Shown here: piece after piece, positions 17,935 to 25,964 of the stretch
Layout of the letters: every line of letters starts with the position of its first letter
Position numbering within the stretch: position 1 is the first letter of the stretch
Assembly: GCA_964484765.1 (NCBI GenBank)
Contig: CAZAGI010000030.1
Span: forward strand, 1-64,000
Direction of reading: 5' to 3'
From: DSVQ01 sp964484765
GTDB taxonomy: Bacteria > Planctomycetota > Planctomycetia > Planctomycetales > Planctomycetaceae
Length of the DNA: 64,000 bases
Program-made: the position numbers and the translations under genes
Notes under the pieces: generated by a model
The model's database searches: none
What the model was told of the DNA's origin: nothing
The model's input: the letters and a program-made list of their open reading frames with translations, nothing else

Positions 17935-18055
17935 GGCGTTACGAACTCGTTACAGTATTGTTTCGTAATCCGACCGACTGCAAGTGGAATTCTTCTGTTT
18001 TTTTGCCACAATGTTGTAACGATGTCTTGACACTGTTGGAATTTTTCGTTTCAAT
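17935..18055 (+). promoter_or_regulatory. Divergent control region with operator-like repeats and a sigma-70-type promoter
   Basis: GTTACG occurs at 17935 and 17948, and CGTTAC recurs at about 17958; between the first two lies the inverted repeat ACGCC-AAT-GGCGT (17937-17949). Further right, a perfect -35 box TTGACA at 18027-18032 is followed 17 bases later by TTCAAT (18050-18055), a fair -10. Transcription would start about 18062, the A of the ATG of the DUF1580 gene, implying a leaderless mRNA. The operator role is inferred from position. Confidence 0.5.
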
Positions 18056-18061
18056 GTCGTC

Positions 18062-18514
18062 ATGAACGAAGCATTCATCACCTTGGCCGACGCAGCAAAG
18101 CACCTTCCGGGGCGCGGCGGAAAGGCCATGTGCGTGAAATCGATCGTTCGGAGAATCGTCAAGGGCGTCCGCGGCGTGAAATTACAGGCCGTTCGCAACG
18201 GTGGGTTGTGGTTCACCACGCAAGCGTGGTGCGAACAGTTCATCAACGACTGCACGGCCAAAGCCACGGGTGCCCGTCCATCGGCAAGCGGCGAATCCCC
18301 GAGTTATCGCCGCGCCGTTGATGCCCTCGCAGGGAGGTTTGGAATTCATGTCGGAAAACGCTCAACCGGGCGAAGTCGTGCTGTGCATGACGGTCGACCC
18401 GAAAACGAAACAGAAGTGCCAGAATCCAGCAGGCCGCCGCGGTCTCTGCGCCAGTTGCTATCAAAGTGCGTGGCGCGAAGTTCGCGTCGGGCGGACGACG
18501 TGGAAGAAACTTGA
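18062..18514 (+). CDS. DUF1580-family DNA-binding/excisionase-like protein
   Basis: Up to 150 residues. The first 65 (ITLADAAKHLPGRGGKAMCV, then IVKGVRGVKLQAVRNGGLWF) match the helix-turn-helix layout of DUF1580, a MerR/excisionase-like family I know mainly from Planctomycetes. Proteins of this family usually end after about 90-100 residues; here the frame runs on and overlaps the next gene by 167 nt, so the tail from about residue 95 may be only formally coding. Its place next to the attachment site and divergent repeats fits an excisionase or early regulator. Confidence 0.7.
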   Translation: MNEAFITLADAAKHLPGRGGKAMCVKSIVRRIVKGVRGVKLQAVRNGGLWFTTQAWCEQFINDCTAKATGARPSASGESPSYRRAVDALAGRFGIHVGKRSTGRSRAVHDGRPENETEVPESSRPPRSLRQLLSKCVARSSRRADDVEET

Positions 18515-18596
18515 GCGATCAAGACCGCCGCGGTGTCTACCGGCTCGGCCGGGACGACGCAAAAGTTTGTTCGCTCGATCGCTTGAGACAGTTTGA
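18348..18596 (+). CDS. Small zinc-finger-like protein
   Basis: An 82-residue protein (MSENAQPGEVVLCMTVDPKT) with a strong Shine-Dalgarno AGGGAGG eleven bases before the ATG. Cysteines are spaced C-x10-C...C-x2-C (the last pair in GLCASCYQ), suggesting a zinc site; the C-terminus is very basic. It overlaps the DUF1580 frame in another phase by 167 nt, and the strong ribosome site argues that this one is real. It ends eight bases before the tRNA. Confidence 0.55.
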   Translation: MSENAQPGEVVLCMTVDPKTKQKCQNPAGRRGLCASCYQSAWREVRVGRTTWKKLERSRPPRCLPARPGRRKSLFARSLETV

Positions 18597-18603
18597 AGAA
18601 TTG

Positions 18604-18678
18604 TGCGGGGTAGAGCAGCCAGGTAGCTCGCAAGGCTCATAACCTTTGAGGTCGCAGGTTCAAATCCTGCCCCCGCAA
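18604..18678 (+). tRNA. tRNA-Met (CAT), phage-borne
   Basis: A cloverleaf can be drawn in full: acceptor TGCGGGG/CCCCGCA, D-stem GAGC/GCTC, anticodon arm CAAGG-CTCATAA-CCTTT with anticodon CAT and one mismatched pair, and T-arm GCAGG-TTCAAAT-CCTGC. The discriminator is A and CCA is not encoded. The initiator's three G:C pairs in the anticodon stem are absent, so an elongator Met or, after lysidine modification, Ile type is likely. Confidence 0.9.
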
Positions 18679-19049
18679 TTAGACGGATCGGTTTCGCCCA
18701 CGGATGGGCACATTTCTGATCGCTTCCCGGGTGTTCCCAGGGCAATCCGATCAGACCGGACAGAGACTTGGAGAGTTGGCTTCCGACGTGGAGTGACACG
18801 ATCGGGGCCAGACAGGGCTGGACTACCCGCCATCACAGCGGATGCACCCAGCGAAGGGGAAGACGGCTGTCCCCGCCAGGTTTCATGAGATGCGGTCGCG
18901 ACCCAAAGGTCACTCGTTCAGCGAAAATATTCGACTGAGACGAGGCCTACGGTCTGCAATCCAAGCAACCTTTTCGTGGTCTGCACGGCTCAGCGTCCGC
19001 GCTGAAGTCAAAACAGGTCCGCGTGATGACGTGGAAGGTCCGCGCAGTG
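18679..19049. other. Interval without a supported gene
   Basis: Between tRNA-Met and the next credible start there are 371 bases. Open frames cross it (for example from 18842), but they lack ribosome sites and have arbitrary composition. No tRNA, terminator with a T-run, or repeat was found. Confidence 0.5.
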
Positions 19050-19259
19050 ATGGCCTCGTCAACTCATTTCCCGAAGAAGACCGAGGCCCGGGAGTCGGGC
19101 GCGATTCTCCTTGGCGGTGATGAGTATTCCACCGCCCGCAAGGTGGAACGAATGCCGTTACCGCAGGCCACGGACTTGTTCCTGAGCACGGAGCCAGGCA
19201 CCGCAGACAGCCTGGCGGCACTGACCGCCATCCTGCAACTGATGGGGCGAGGTGAATGA
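19050..19259 (+). CDS. Small hypothetical protein
   Basis: A 69-residue protein (MASSTHFPKKTEARESGAIL) with GGAAGGT upstream. Its TGA overlaps the next ATG (ATGA), showing coupling. The C-terminal part (SLAALTAILQLMGRGE) is helical. No family recognised. Confidence 0.5.
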   Translation: MASSTHFPKKTEARESGAILLGGDEYSTARKVERMPLPQATDLFLSTEPGTADSLAALTAILQLMGRGE

Positions 19260-19537
19260 TGCAGGTCCGGCGCACCACACCGACAGACGTGGCGTATCTG
19301 TCGCTCACCCGAGCGGCACGGATCATCGCCCAGGCCTGGACGCACAAAGTGAAGGGTGATGCGTTCGAAGTCGCCTTCGAAGAGGCTGGCGAACTACTGC
19401 AGCGCCGCGCGGTGCTGACGACGGGTGTCGCTCGATACGAGTTGGTGGCATGTGGGTCGGATGCCCCGTGCCGGAACGGAGTCCAGGGTTCTTTACAGGA
19501 TGTGTCCCATGCTGGTTCTCAGCCGCAAGAAAAATGA
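19256..19537 (+). CDS. Small hypothetical protein
   Basis: A 93-residue protein starting MMQVRRTTPTDVAYLSLTRA, coupled to the preceding gene by ATGA and preceded by GAGGTG. The first 60 residues look like two amphipathic helices. The last 20 overlap the start of csrA in another frame. Function unknown. Confidence 0.5.
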   Translation: MMQVRRTTPTDVAYLSLTRAARIIAQAWTHKVKGDAFEVAFEEAGELLQRRAVLTTGVARYELVACGSDAPCRNGVQGSLQDVSHAGSQPQEK

Positions 19538-19724
19538 AACGATTTGTATCGGTCCCGATGTCCAAGTCACTGTCGTTGAAGTCCGCGGTGACCGTGTGAG
19601 GCTCGGTATTACCGCGCCCACCAACGTCGGAGTGCATCGCTTCGAGGTGTGGCAAACGATTCAGGACGAAAACGCGGTCGAACAGGCGCAGCAATCGATC
19701 GATCAGGCGCAGCTCGAAGCGTGA
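19509..19724 (+). CDS. csrA: Carbon storage regulator CsrA homologue
   Basis: A 71-residue RNA-binding protein that starts MLVLSRKKNETICIG, the family signature. It continues with VEVRGDRVRLGITAP and ends the core with VHRFEVWQTI, which holds the conserved arginine used for binding GGA-containing RNA hairpins. Homodimers block or stabilise target mRNAs. Length is normal. It lies in the regulatory cluster of a prophage, so it could redirect host translation or control phage timing. Confidence 0.92.
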   Translation: MLVLSRKKNETICIGPDVQVTVVEVRGDRVRLGITAPTNVGVHRFEVWQTIQDENAVEQAQQSIDQAQLEA

Positions 19725-19763
19725 TCGGCAGTCCCTAGAACAACACGAGCGAGGTTTCGTAAT

Positions 19764-20054
19764 ATGATCCAGCCCAAACGCCGTCCCACGAAGTCCCCAG
19801 CAAGCCCCCCTACGATGGGCCGTAAGCCATCCGAACCGCAGCTCGATTCGTTCGCCGGCCGCTTCGCCGCGCGGATCCGGGAGTTGCGTGAGAAGCGCGG
19901 CAAAGATCCTGAACAAATCGCCGAGATGCTCGGTGTCGCCGTGACAACTTACCGCGGCTGGGAAAACGGGAGTCGGGTTCCCAGCATCGCCATCTTTCCG
20001 GAACTAGCTGAATCGCTCGGCGTTTCTGTCCGGTCCCTGCTGCCCGAGAAATAA
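19764..20054 (+). CDS. XRE-family helix-turn-helix regulator
   Basis: A 96-residue protein. After a Pro/Lys-rich N-terminal 25 residues comes a complete HTH domain (IRELREKRGKDPEQIAEMLG, then TTYRGWENGSRVPSI), like phage repressors of the Cro/CI class but without a dimerisation or cleavage domain. It probably binds phage operators. It follows csrA by 39 bases and precedes the recombination module, where an early regulator is expected. Confidence 0.85.
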   Translation: MIQPKRRPTKSPASPPTMGRKPSEPQLDSFAGRFAARIRELREKRGKDPEQIAEMLGVAVTTYRGWENGSRVPSIAIFPELAESLGVSVRSLLPEK

Positions 20055-20178
20055 TCTTTAGGAAAAACGCGAATCGCGTCTTTTTCTGATGATCTTTTCG
20101 ACGCGAATCGCGTTTTATCTGGTGTGCCGATCGCAAATCGCGACGGACGGAAAACACCGAAACCGGGACGGATTGAAC

Positions 20179-21159
20179 ATGGCTCACGAAATTGATCAGA
20201 CGACGGGTCGCGCGGCAGTGATGGTAGTTGGGCAGGCTCCCTGGCATCGGCTTGGGGTAAACGTTGCCGCGGCACAGACATCCGACGATGCGATCCGACT
20301 GGCCGGATTGGACTGGACCGTCGAACAATGGCCGCTATCGGCGACCGATGGTGAAAAACGCACGGCCTGCACCGAACACGTTGCCAATGTTCGCACCGAC
20401 ACCGGTGCAGTTCTGGGAGTTGTCGGCACCGGTTACACCGTCTTTCAGAATCGCGATGCCTTCGACTTCATGGACGCCTTGGTTTCCGATCGACTGGCCA
20501 TGTACGAAACGGCCGGGTCGCTCAAGGGTGGTCGGCAAGTATGGATGATGGCTCGCATCCCCGCCGAGCTGCGGGCCACCGACAGTGACGTCGTGCTCCC
20601 CTATGCCCTGCTCTCCAACTCGCACGACGGCTCCCGCGCTCTCCGCGTCATTCCGACCGCGGTTCGCGTGGTCTGTCAGAACACGCTGACGCTGGCACTC
20701 GGCCGCAACGGCGGACAGGGTGTCGTGATTCGTCACTGCGAATCACTCGGCGAACGGATCACAGAGGCTCGCCAAGCCCTCGGCATCGTGACCGAACGGC
20801 TGAAACAACACGAGACCGAGTTGCAATTGCTCGCTTCTCGAATGATGACCAGCGTTGAGCGTGCTTCGTTCTTTGAAACCGTGGTCGCTGGGACCGCTCT
20901 TCAAGAGAAGGGCCGCAAGCAACTTCTCGACACGTTCAATGCGAACCTCGACCACGAGACGAACAATGTCCCGGGCATCCGCGACTCGGCATGGGCGGCT
21001 TACAACGCCGTCAGTTGGTATGCGGACCATCAGGCGAAGGCCCTCGGGAAAACCGACACGGCCAAAGCGGAAAGCCGTCTCGCGTCGATGTGGTTCGGAA
21101 CATCGAGCGGATTGAAGCAGCGGGCCTTTGATGCCGCCCTGCAACTTGTGAGTGCGTAA
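20179..21159 (+). CDS. DUF932 phage/plasmid-like protein
   Basis: A 326-residue protein with the family signature MAHEIDQTTGRAAVMVVGQA, PWHRLGVNV, the central SNSHDGSRALRVIPTAVRVV and CQNTL. Members occur in phages and plasmids near recombination genes; their biochemical role is not settled. The start at 20179 is chosen because the family begins with this block; the frame is open from 20089. An SMC-like ATPase follows 77 bases downstream. Confidence 0.85.
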   Translation: MAHEIDQTTGRAAVMVVGQAPWHRLGVNVAAAQTSDDAIRLAGLDWTVEQWPLSATDGEKRTACTEHVANVRTDTGAVLGVVGTGYTVFQNRDAFDFMDALVSDRLAMYETAGSLKGGRQVWMMARIPAELRATDSDVVLPYALLSNSHDGSRALRVIPTAVRVVCQNTLTLALGRNGGQGVVIRHCESLGERITEARQALGIVTERLKQHETELQLLASRMMTSVERASFFETVVAGTALQEKGRKQLLDTFNANLDHETNNVPGIRDSAWAAYNAVSWYADHQAKALGKTDTAKAESRLASMWFGTSSGLKQRAFDAALQLVSA

Positions 21160-21236
21160 CCATGTCTTTCGCGGGCGGTCGGGTTGTCCGACCGCCCTGC
21201 TCTTCTCCGTCCCCGAAACACCATCAGGAGCAAACC

Positions 21237-22838
21237 ATGATTTCGAAAGTTGATGAAACCGAAGCGGATGTGATGACCATCGAAAACATCGGTGCCATCG
21301 ATCATCTCGAAGCGCCCGCAAAGGCTGGCACGATCGTCGTGCTCCGTGGCCGGAACGGATCCGGCAAGAGCACCGCACTCAAAGCCGCAAACGCCGTCAT
21401 CAACAAACGGTCCGCGGCACTGACGTCCCGTGACGGCACAGTCGGTGGATTTGCCTCTCTCTTCGGGGTGACGATTAAGGTTGCCCGCAACGGCGCGAAT
21501 CGACGGCTCAACGACACGGAGGTGGTTGGACTGGAAGACGCCTTCGACATCGCCACGTTCGTCGATCCCGGCATCCAGGATAAAGGCAAAGCCGACAATC
21601 ACCGCATCAAGGCGATGGCGAGCCTGGTCGGGGCAAAGGTGGCGCTCGACAATCTCTACGGCCTCGTGAAGAGCCGCGAAGAGTTTGAATCGATCGTCTC
21701 CGAGAAGTCGCTCAAGATTTCCGATCCGATCGATCTGTGTGAAGCCGTCAAGCGTGATCTGGAAGCGGCGAGTCGCGCACAGACAGCGGCTGCAACCAAT
21801 GCCCATTCGGCGGCGCTCGCGAAGCTGGGCGAGAATGACGGATTGGATCTGTCCGCTCCCTGCGGAGAGCAGGCCCTGCGGAACGCCCTGACCGACGCGA
21901 TCAATGCTCGGTCGAAGTTGCTCGCCGACAAGGCCGCCTGGAATGACCGGATCGAAGATGCGAAGAAAGCCCAGGATGCCATCGCGAAAGCCGAGGCCGC
22001 TTACACGGGTCTCAGCGTCGACGAGGCTCATGCTGCCACGGAATCCGCCAAAGCGACCGAAGCCGAGCATGTGCAGCGCGTCGGCGATCTGGAACGGCAA
22101 CTTGCTGAGATCGAGCGCCAGTTGTCGATCGCCCGCCCGCAACTCGAATCGGCTCGCAATGCCACGCTGCAGGCAATTCGGATCGAGAACTCAGCCGCGG
22201 CCCATCGTGACGCGATCGCCGGATGGCAGAAGACGATCACGGCGAGCACCGAGCGCGGTTGCCCCTGCTCGGATGAAGATCTGGCTACGGCGGAATCTCG
22301 TGTCAAAGCCGCACAAGCGGCGATGGAATACGGCTCCCGTGTGCGCGAAGGGCTGCAGCGAAAGGCCGATGCGGAACAGCGGGAGAAGGATGCCGAAGAA
22401 TTTCGTAACAATGCGGAACGATATCGCGAAGCTGCTCAGGGCACACTCGACGTGTTGGCCCAGGCGGTCAAGGGAGCATCCCAGCGGATCACGTTCAGCA
22501 GTGACTTCCGCTTGCTCATCAATCATCCGATCCGCCAGCAATGCTACGTCGCGGACCTGTCTCACGGCGAGCTGTGGTCGCTGGCGATCGACATGGTGAT
22601 CGAGGCCGCATTACGGGTTGGGGTGCGAGCCGCGATGGTCATTCCCCAGGAAGCCTGGGAAGGCTTGGACGATCTCAATAAATCGCTCGTCATCGACAAG
22701 GTCGTGAACACGGACATTACGGTATTCACCGCCGAAAACTATGTGCCGAGTGCCGACGAGCGCGACATGAGCATCGTGGCGTATGTCATCGATTCCGACC
22801 GCCGCGAACCAGCATCGGTTGTCGCCGCGGCCGTGTGA
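21237..22838 (+). CDS. SMC/RecF-like coiled-coil ATPase
   Basis: A 533-residue protein. The Walker A motif is at residues 38-46 (GRNGSGKST). A long coiled coil, rich in Ala/Glu/Arg (about 150-420), has a zinc-hook-like or hinge-like CPCSDEDL near the middle. The C-terminal lobe has DLSHGELWSLAIDMVI, a signature-like ABC motif, and EAWEGLDDLNK where Walker B and the D-loop would be. It resembles SbcC/RecF-type AAA_23 ATPases that tether DNA ends. CAGGAG precedes the start at 21237. A recombination partner role with the RecE-like nuclease downstream is likely. Confidence 0.82.
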   Translation: MISKVDETEADVMTIENIGAIDHLEAPAKAGTIVVLRGRNGSGKSTALKAANAVINKRSAALTSRDGTVGGFASLFGVTIKVARNGANRRLNDTEVVGLEDAFDIATFVDPGIQDKGKADNHRIKAMASLVGAKVALDNLYGLVKSREEFESIVSEKSLKISDPIDLCEAVKRDLEAASRAQTAAATNAHSAALAKLGENDGLDLSAPCGEQALRNALTDAINARSKLLADKAAWNDRIEDAKKAQDAIAKAEAAYTGLSVDEAHAATESAKATEAEHVQRVGDLERQLAEIERQLSIARPQLESARNATLQAIRIENSAAAHRDAIAGWQKTITASTERGCPCSDEDLATAESRVKAAQAAMEYGSRVREGLQRKADAEQREKDAEEFRNNAERYREAAQGTLDVLAQAVKGASQRITFSSDFRLLINHPIRQQCYVADLSHGELWSLAIDMVIEAALRVGVRAAMVIPQEAWEGLDDLNKSLVIDKVVNTDITVFTAENYVPSADERDMSIVAYVIDSDRREPASVVAAAV

Positions 22839-22857
22839 GACCTGTGCCACCACTGTG

Positions 22858-22926
22858 GCATCCGGGGCGGGCATGGCGACCCGTGGCCTCATAAGCCGTC
22901 AGCCGGTTCGACTCCGGCCGGATGTC
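22858..22926 (+). tRNA. Compact tRNA-like sequence with CAT anticodon
   Basis: A 69-nt fold directly after the ATPase gene. Acceptor GCATCCG pairs with CGGATGT, the D-stem is CGGG/CCCG, the anticodon loop CTCATAA is closed by GGC/GCC, and a perfect T-arm GCCGG-TTCGACT-CCGGC completes it. The anticodon stem is short or steals bases from the variable loop, which is only 2-4 nt. So this is either a reduced phage tRNA-Met/Ile or a decaying one. CCA is not encoded. Confidence 0.5.
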
Positions 22927-23063
22927 CTGAAATAAAACTGAAGGGAACCAGCATCCCGACCAGCGACGCAGAGACCGCGTGCAACTGCAGAACGCGATCG
23001 ACGACGTAGCCGTGATACTCCGAGCACCCTCGGGCCTCATCAAGCCCGGGAGAGTTGGTTGGG

Positions 23064-23336
23064 ATGCTTTTTGAAAATCGTGATGAGGGATCTGAGGTGG
23101 CACAGTCGCGATTCGTTTGTAGCCGATGCGGCGTCGCGGTCCGAACGTGGTCTTTTGGCTGGAAGCATTGTGCGGGATGGCGAACACAGAAGAGCTGCGG
23201 TCAGACACCCGCCCCGATTGAGAGAACCCACTATGTCCGAGGTCAAGGATCTACCGGGCAGACCAACACTCAAACGAGTGCGGGACGTGAAGCGAATCCT
23301 GCGGACCTACGTCCAATGCCGACCGCAAGCGGATGA
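23064..23336 (+). CDS. Possible small zinc-finger protein
   Basis: Starting MLFENRDEGSEVAQSRFVCS, it has CSRCGV and two further cysteines in a Trp-rich stretch (WSFGWKHCAGW), which looks like a genuine zinc-ribbon. The last 35 codons overlap the next gene in another phase, so the true end may be functionally earlier. No clear Shine-Dalgarno was seen. Kept at low confidence. Confidence 0.4.
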   Translation: MLFENRDEGSEVAQSRFVCSRCGVAVRTWSFGWKHCAGWRTQKSCGQTPAPIERTHYVRGQGSTGQTNTQTSAGREANPADLRPMPTASG

Positions 23337-23646
23337 CGAGTGTTGGCGGCTCGCGTGGGAGTGGGCTGCGTTTGAAGCCGAACAGTCCCTGATGTTTCAG
23401 TTTGGAAAGAGCCGCAGAAAACGATGGCCATCCGAAAGAGAGATCGCCTCACGGTTCTTGCTGCTCTGTCTTGTGCGGATGAAGTCCCACTGCCAGTTGC
23501 ACATCGGACTCGTCAACAAAGAGAAGGTGCCGTTTTCCGTGAATAACTTCCTTGCACGTGAGGCGAAGTTTATCGCGATGGTCCGGAAGGACTTTGGGAT
23601 TGAAGACTTGGAAACCGTGGGACCCCTGGGATTGATTACGAAGTGA
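23233..23646 (+). CDS. Hypothetical phage protein
   Basis: A 137-residue, basic, helical protein (MSEVKDLPGRPTLKRVRDVK). Its start at 23233 is favoured because the upstream extension to 23059 looks arbitrary. Its TGA overlaps the GTG start of the DUF3268-like gene. No family recognised; the setting in the recombination module suggests a DNA-related job. Confidence 0.65.
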   Translation: MSEVKDLPGRPTLKRVRDVKRILRTYVQCRPQADDECWRLAWEWAAFEAEQSLMFQFGKSRRKRWPSEREIASRFLLLCLVRMKSHCQLHIGLVNKEKVPFSVNNFLAREAKFIAMVRKDFGIEDLETVGPLGLITK

Positions 23647-24044
23647 ACACCATCGCATTGCCCGCCGCACAAAACGTCATCTGCCCGTACTGCCATCAGT
23701 CAGCCGAGCTGCTGATGGACAGCAGTGAGTTGTACCGCAGCGGCGTCAACTACGGGCCGGTGTGGATCTGTCGTCCATGCCAGGCGTGGGTCGGCTGCCA
23801 CAAATATGCCCACGGTTCTAAAACCGTGCCGAAGGGGCGGCTCGCCAACAAGGAACTTCGTGATGCAAAGATCGCCGCCCATGCCGCCTTTGATCCGTTT
23901 CAGGATCGCATGGGCCGTGCGCGGGCCTACAAGTGGCTGTCGAAACAACTGGGCATTCCCGGTCGTGATTGTCACATCGGAATGTTCGACGTGAACCAAT
24001 GCCGCCGCGTCGTAGCCGCCTGCCAAGTTGGAGCAAAGCAATGA
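23643..24044 (+). CDS. Zinc-finger protein resembling DUF3268
   Basis: A 133-residue protein with an N-terminal CPYCHQSAELL pair and CRPCQAWVGCHK, forming a four-cysteine zinc ribbon, then RLANKELRDAKIAAHAAFDP and RAYKWLSKQLGI. This order is typical of phage zinc-finger proteins of the DUF3268 type. Start GTG at 23643 overlaps the preceding stop, and its own stop overlaps the ATG of the nuclease (ATGA), so the three are translationally coupled. Confidence 0.78.
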   Translation: MNTIALPAAQNVICPYCHQSAELLMDSSELYRSGVNYGPVWICRPCQAWVGCHKYAHGSKTVPKGRLANKELRDAKIAAHAAFDPFQDRMGRARAYKWLSKQLGIPGRDCHIGMFDVNQCRRVVAACQVGAKQ

Positions 24045-24940
24045 TCACCACCCCCGACCCCGGCATCTACGAAAACATCCCGTTCGACGATTACCTCGCG
24101 TGGGATGCGATCAGCAACTCGATGTTGAACCACGCCAAGAAATCGCTCGCGCACTACCGCAAGGTCCGCCGCGACGGCTTCATCGAAGAAACCGAATCAA
24201 TGCGATTCGGAACGCTGTGCCACACAGGCAAACTCGAACCCACGTCGCTGCTCGATCGATACGTCATCCGTCCAGCTTTCGAAAAATCGATCCGCAAATC
24301 GGACGGTGGCGAATACAAAAGCCCAAAGCAGACTGACGCTTATCGGGATGAAGTGGCGGCCTGGAAAAAGACCATCGTCGGCAAAACCGAAGTCACCGAG
24401 GTCGAACTCGCGAACATGACCGCCGTGGTCAAGGCTCTGGCGAAACACGAGCGGGCCTGTGAGTTCCTCGACGGCGACGGTCCGGTGGAAGTTAGCTTCG
24501 TCTGGACCGATTCACAAACCGGACTGCGATGCAAGGGCCGGACCGACAAATTGAAGCTGGCACAGCAAACGATCGGCGATCTCAAAACTACGTTCGATGT
24601 GTGTGGGTTCGAGCACTCCATTCCAAAGCGTGGATATCACCGACAAGGCGCGTTCTACATTGACGGCATCGCGACCTTGACCGGAACGGTCTGTCGTTTC
24701 GGATTGGTTGCTGCGGAATCGGGTGATCCATTTGGAGTCCGTGCAGCCCCACTTTCAGAAGAAACCATCCACGTCGGACGCGAGGAATACGAGTCGCTAC
24801 TGGGCGCGATCGCTGTCGCTCAACAAGACGGCGACTGGCCAGGCCCTGAGTCACCGGATGAGTGGAATCTGCCCGCCTGGGCGATGCCGCAAAGCGACCC
24901 GCTGACGCTCACGTTCGGCGGAAAACCATTTTCTATTTGA
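24041..24940 (+). CDS. RecE/exonuclease VIII-like PD-(D/E)XK nuclease
   Basis: A 299-residue protein. IPFDDYLAWDAISNSMLNHA and MRFGTLCHTGKLEP are typical of the DUF3799/RecE nuclease group. The catalytic core is visible: GTLCHTG (His/Glu block), LRCKGRTDKLKL (Asp) and TIGDLKTTFD (D-x-K). It should degrade one strand of double-stranded DNA 5'-3' to make recombination substrates. No clear RecT/Bet annealing protein was recognised nearby; the next gene could fill that gap. Confidence 0.86.
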   Translation: MITTPDPGIYENIPFDDYLAWDAISNSMLNHAKKSLAHYRKVRRDGFIEETESMRFGTLCHTGKLEPTSLLDRYVIRPAFEKSIRKSDGGEYKSPKQTDAYRDEVAAWKKTIVGKTEVTEVELANMTAVVKALAKHERACEFLDGDGPVEVSFVWTDSQTGLRCKGRTDKLKLAQQTIGDLKTTFDVCGFEHSIPKRGYHRQGAFYIDGIATLTGTVCRFGLVAAESGDPFGVRAAPLSEETIHVGREEYESLLGAIAVAQQDGDWPGPESPDEWNLPAWAMPQSDPLTLTFGGKPFSI

Positions 24941-24947
24941 GGGCATC

Positions 24948-25370
24948 ATGCACGTCGACACGTTGTTCCCATCGAAGCATCTTTCCGCGGCCGACCTCGA
25001 TGGAAAGGATCTCTCATTGACCGTCGAGAGTTGGCAGATCGAAGAAGTCGGTACCGATGAAGAGGAGCGACCAGTGCTCTACTTCCGGGAGCACAAGAAA
25101 GGCATGGTCCTGAATCGAACAAACGCGGACTCGATCGCTGGTTTGTATGGAACCGAGGTCGATCAGTGGATCGGCAAAACGATCATCGTCTATCCGACGA
25201 CAACTCGCTTCGGAAAGAAAACCGTGCCCTGTATCCGGGTGAGGGAAACAAAGGTCTCGGCGCAGAAGGGAACGGAAACCGCAGCCGTGTCTCCCATCGA
25301 TTTGTCAAAACTGACGCCCGAAATGCTGGCCGCCCTGCAGCAGTTGATGGGGACAAGCGCCAAGCCATGA
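24948..25370 (+). CDS. Hypothetical protein of the recombination module
   Basis: A 140-residue protein (MHVDTLFPSKHLSAADLDGK) with GAGGG upstream. It is beta-rich for about 100 residues (TVESWQIEEVGTDEEERPVL), with a lysine-rich strand (KTIIVYPTTTRFGKKTV), then a Pro/Ser linker and a helix. It may be an OB-like single-stranded DNA-binding or annealing helper by size and position, but no signature proves it. It is coupled by ATGA to the next gene. Confidence 0.65.
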   Translation: MHVDTLFPSKHLSAADLDGKDLSLTVESWQIEEVGTDEEERPVLYFREHKKGMVLNRTNADSIAGLYGTEVDQWIGKTIIVYPTTTRFGKKTVPCIRVRETKVSAQKGTETAAVSPIDLSKLTPEMLAALQQLMGTSAKP

Positions 25371-25591
25371 GCGAAGCCACAGACGCACTCGACCTGTGCG
25401 AAGAGATCCTCGGCAAGTTGGACGACCTGCCCGATGAGGCCGAGGAGTTCGCGTCGTCGGTTGGTGAGAAGACGGAGTCGATTCAGAACTACATCGAACG
25501 ATACGGGCGCGTGTCGCCCAAACAAAAAACAGCCTTGGAGAACATGCTCGAAGGCGTCGACCGATGGCTCGAACGTGAGGATGAATTCTGA
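25367..25591 (+). CDS. Small acidic hypothetical protein
   Basis: A 74-residue acidic helical protein (MSEATDALDLCEEILGKLDD) with a segment RVSPKQKTALENMLEGVDRW typical of small phage proteins. It overlaps the genes on both sides (ATGA, and TGATG at 25591). Confidence 0.65.
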   Translation: MSEATDALDLCEEILGKLDDLPDEAEEFASSVGEKTESIQNYIERYGRVSPKQKTALENMLEGVDRWLEREDEF

Positions 25592-25896
25592 TGGAAGTGA
25601 TCGCGACTGAAAACGCTTACAACGGCGAAACGGACTTTGCGATTGTCAAGATGAGTCAATGGGAACTGCGCCGCCTTTTTACAGGCGAAATGCATCGGAA
25701 GGTGTGTCTCAAACCCGGTTACAAGATCGAAATCCATGAACGGTTCGATCACGCGCTCAACATCGAAAGTAACGTCGCCGCGGCAGTCGCGTTGCCGAAT
25801 AGGCTGCGCACCCTTGCCGACATGCTGGAAATGAATCACCCAGCACTCGAAGGGCTCGTTGCGAATGCGGAACAAGTGGAATCGAACGAATCTTAG
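25591..25896 (+). CDS. Hypothetical phage protein
   Basis: A 101-residue protein (MEVIATENAYNGETDFAIVK), coupled to the preceding gene. Mixed alpha/beta character; no motif recognised. Confidence 0.6.
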   Translation: MEVIATENAYNGETDFAIVKMSQWELRRLFTGEMHRKVCLKPGYKIEIHERFDHALNIESNVAAAVALPNRLRTLADMLEMNHPALEGLVANAEQVESNES

Positions 25897-25964
25897 TCCG
25901 CCAGGATCTGATGCGACGGATGGATTGCGAGTGAGGCCACTCGCCACGGATGGAAGGACGGTCG

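Noticed and set aside
18842..19120. 92-codon forward frame after tRNA-Met
   Set aside because: No ribosome site, arbitrary composition, and it overlaps a better candidate starting at 19050.
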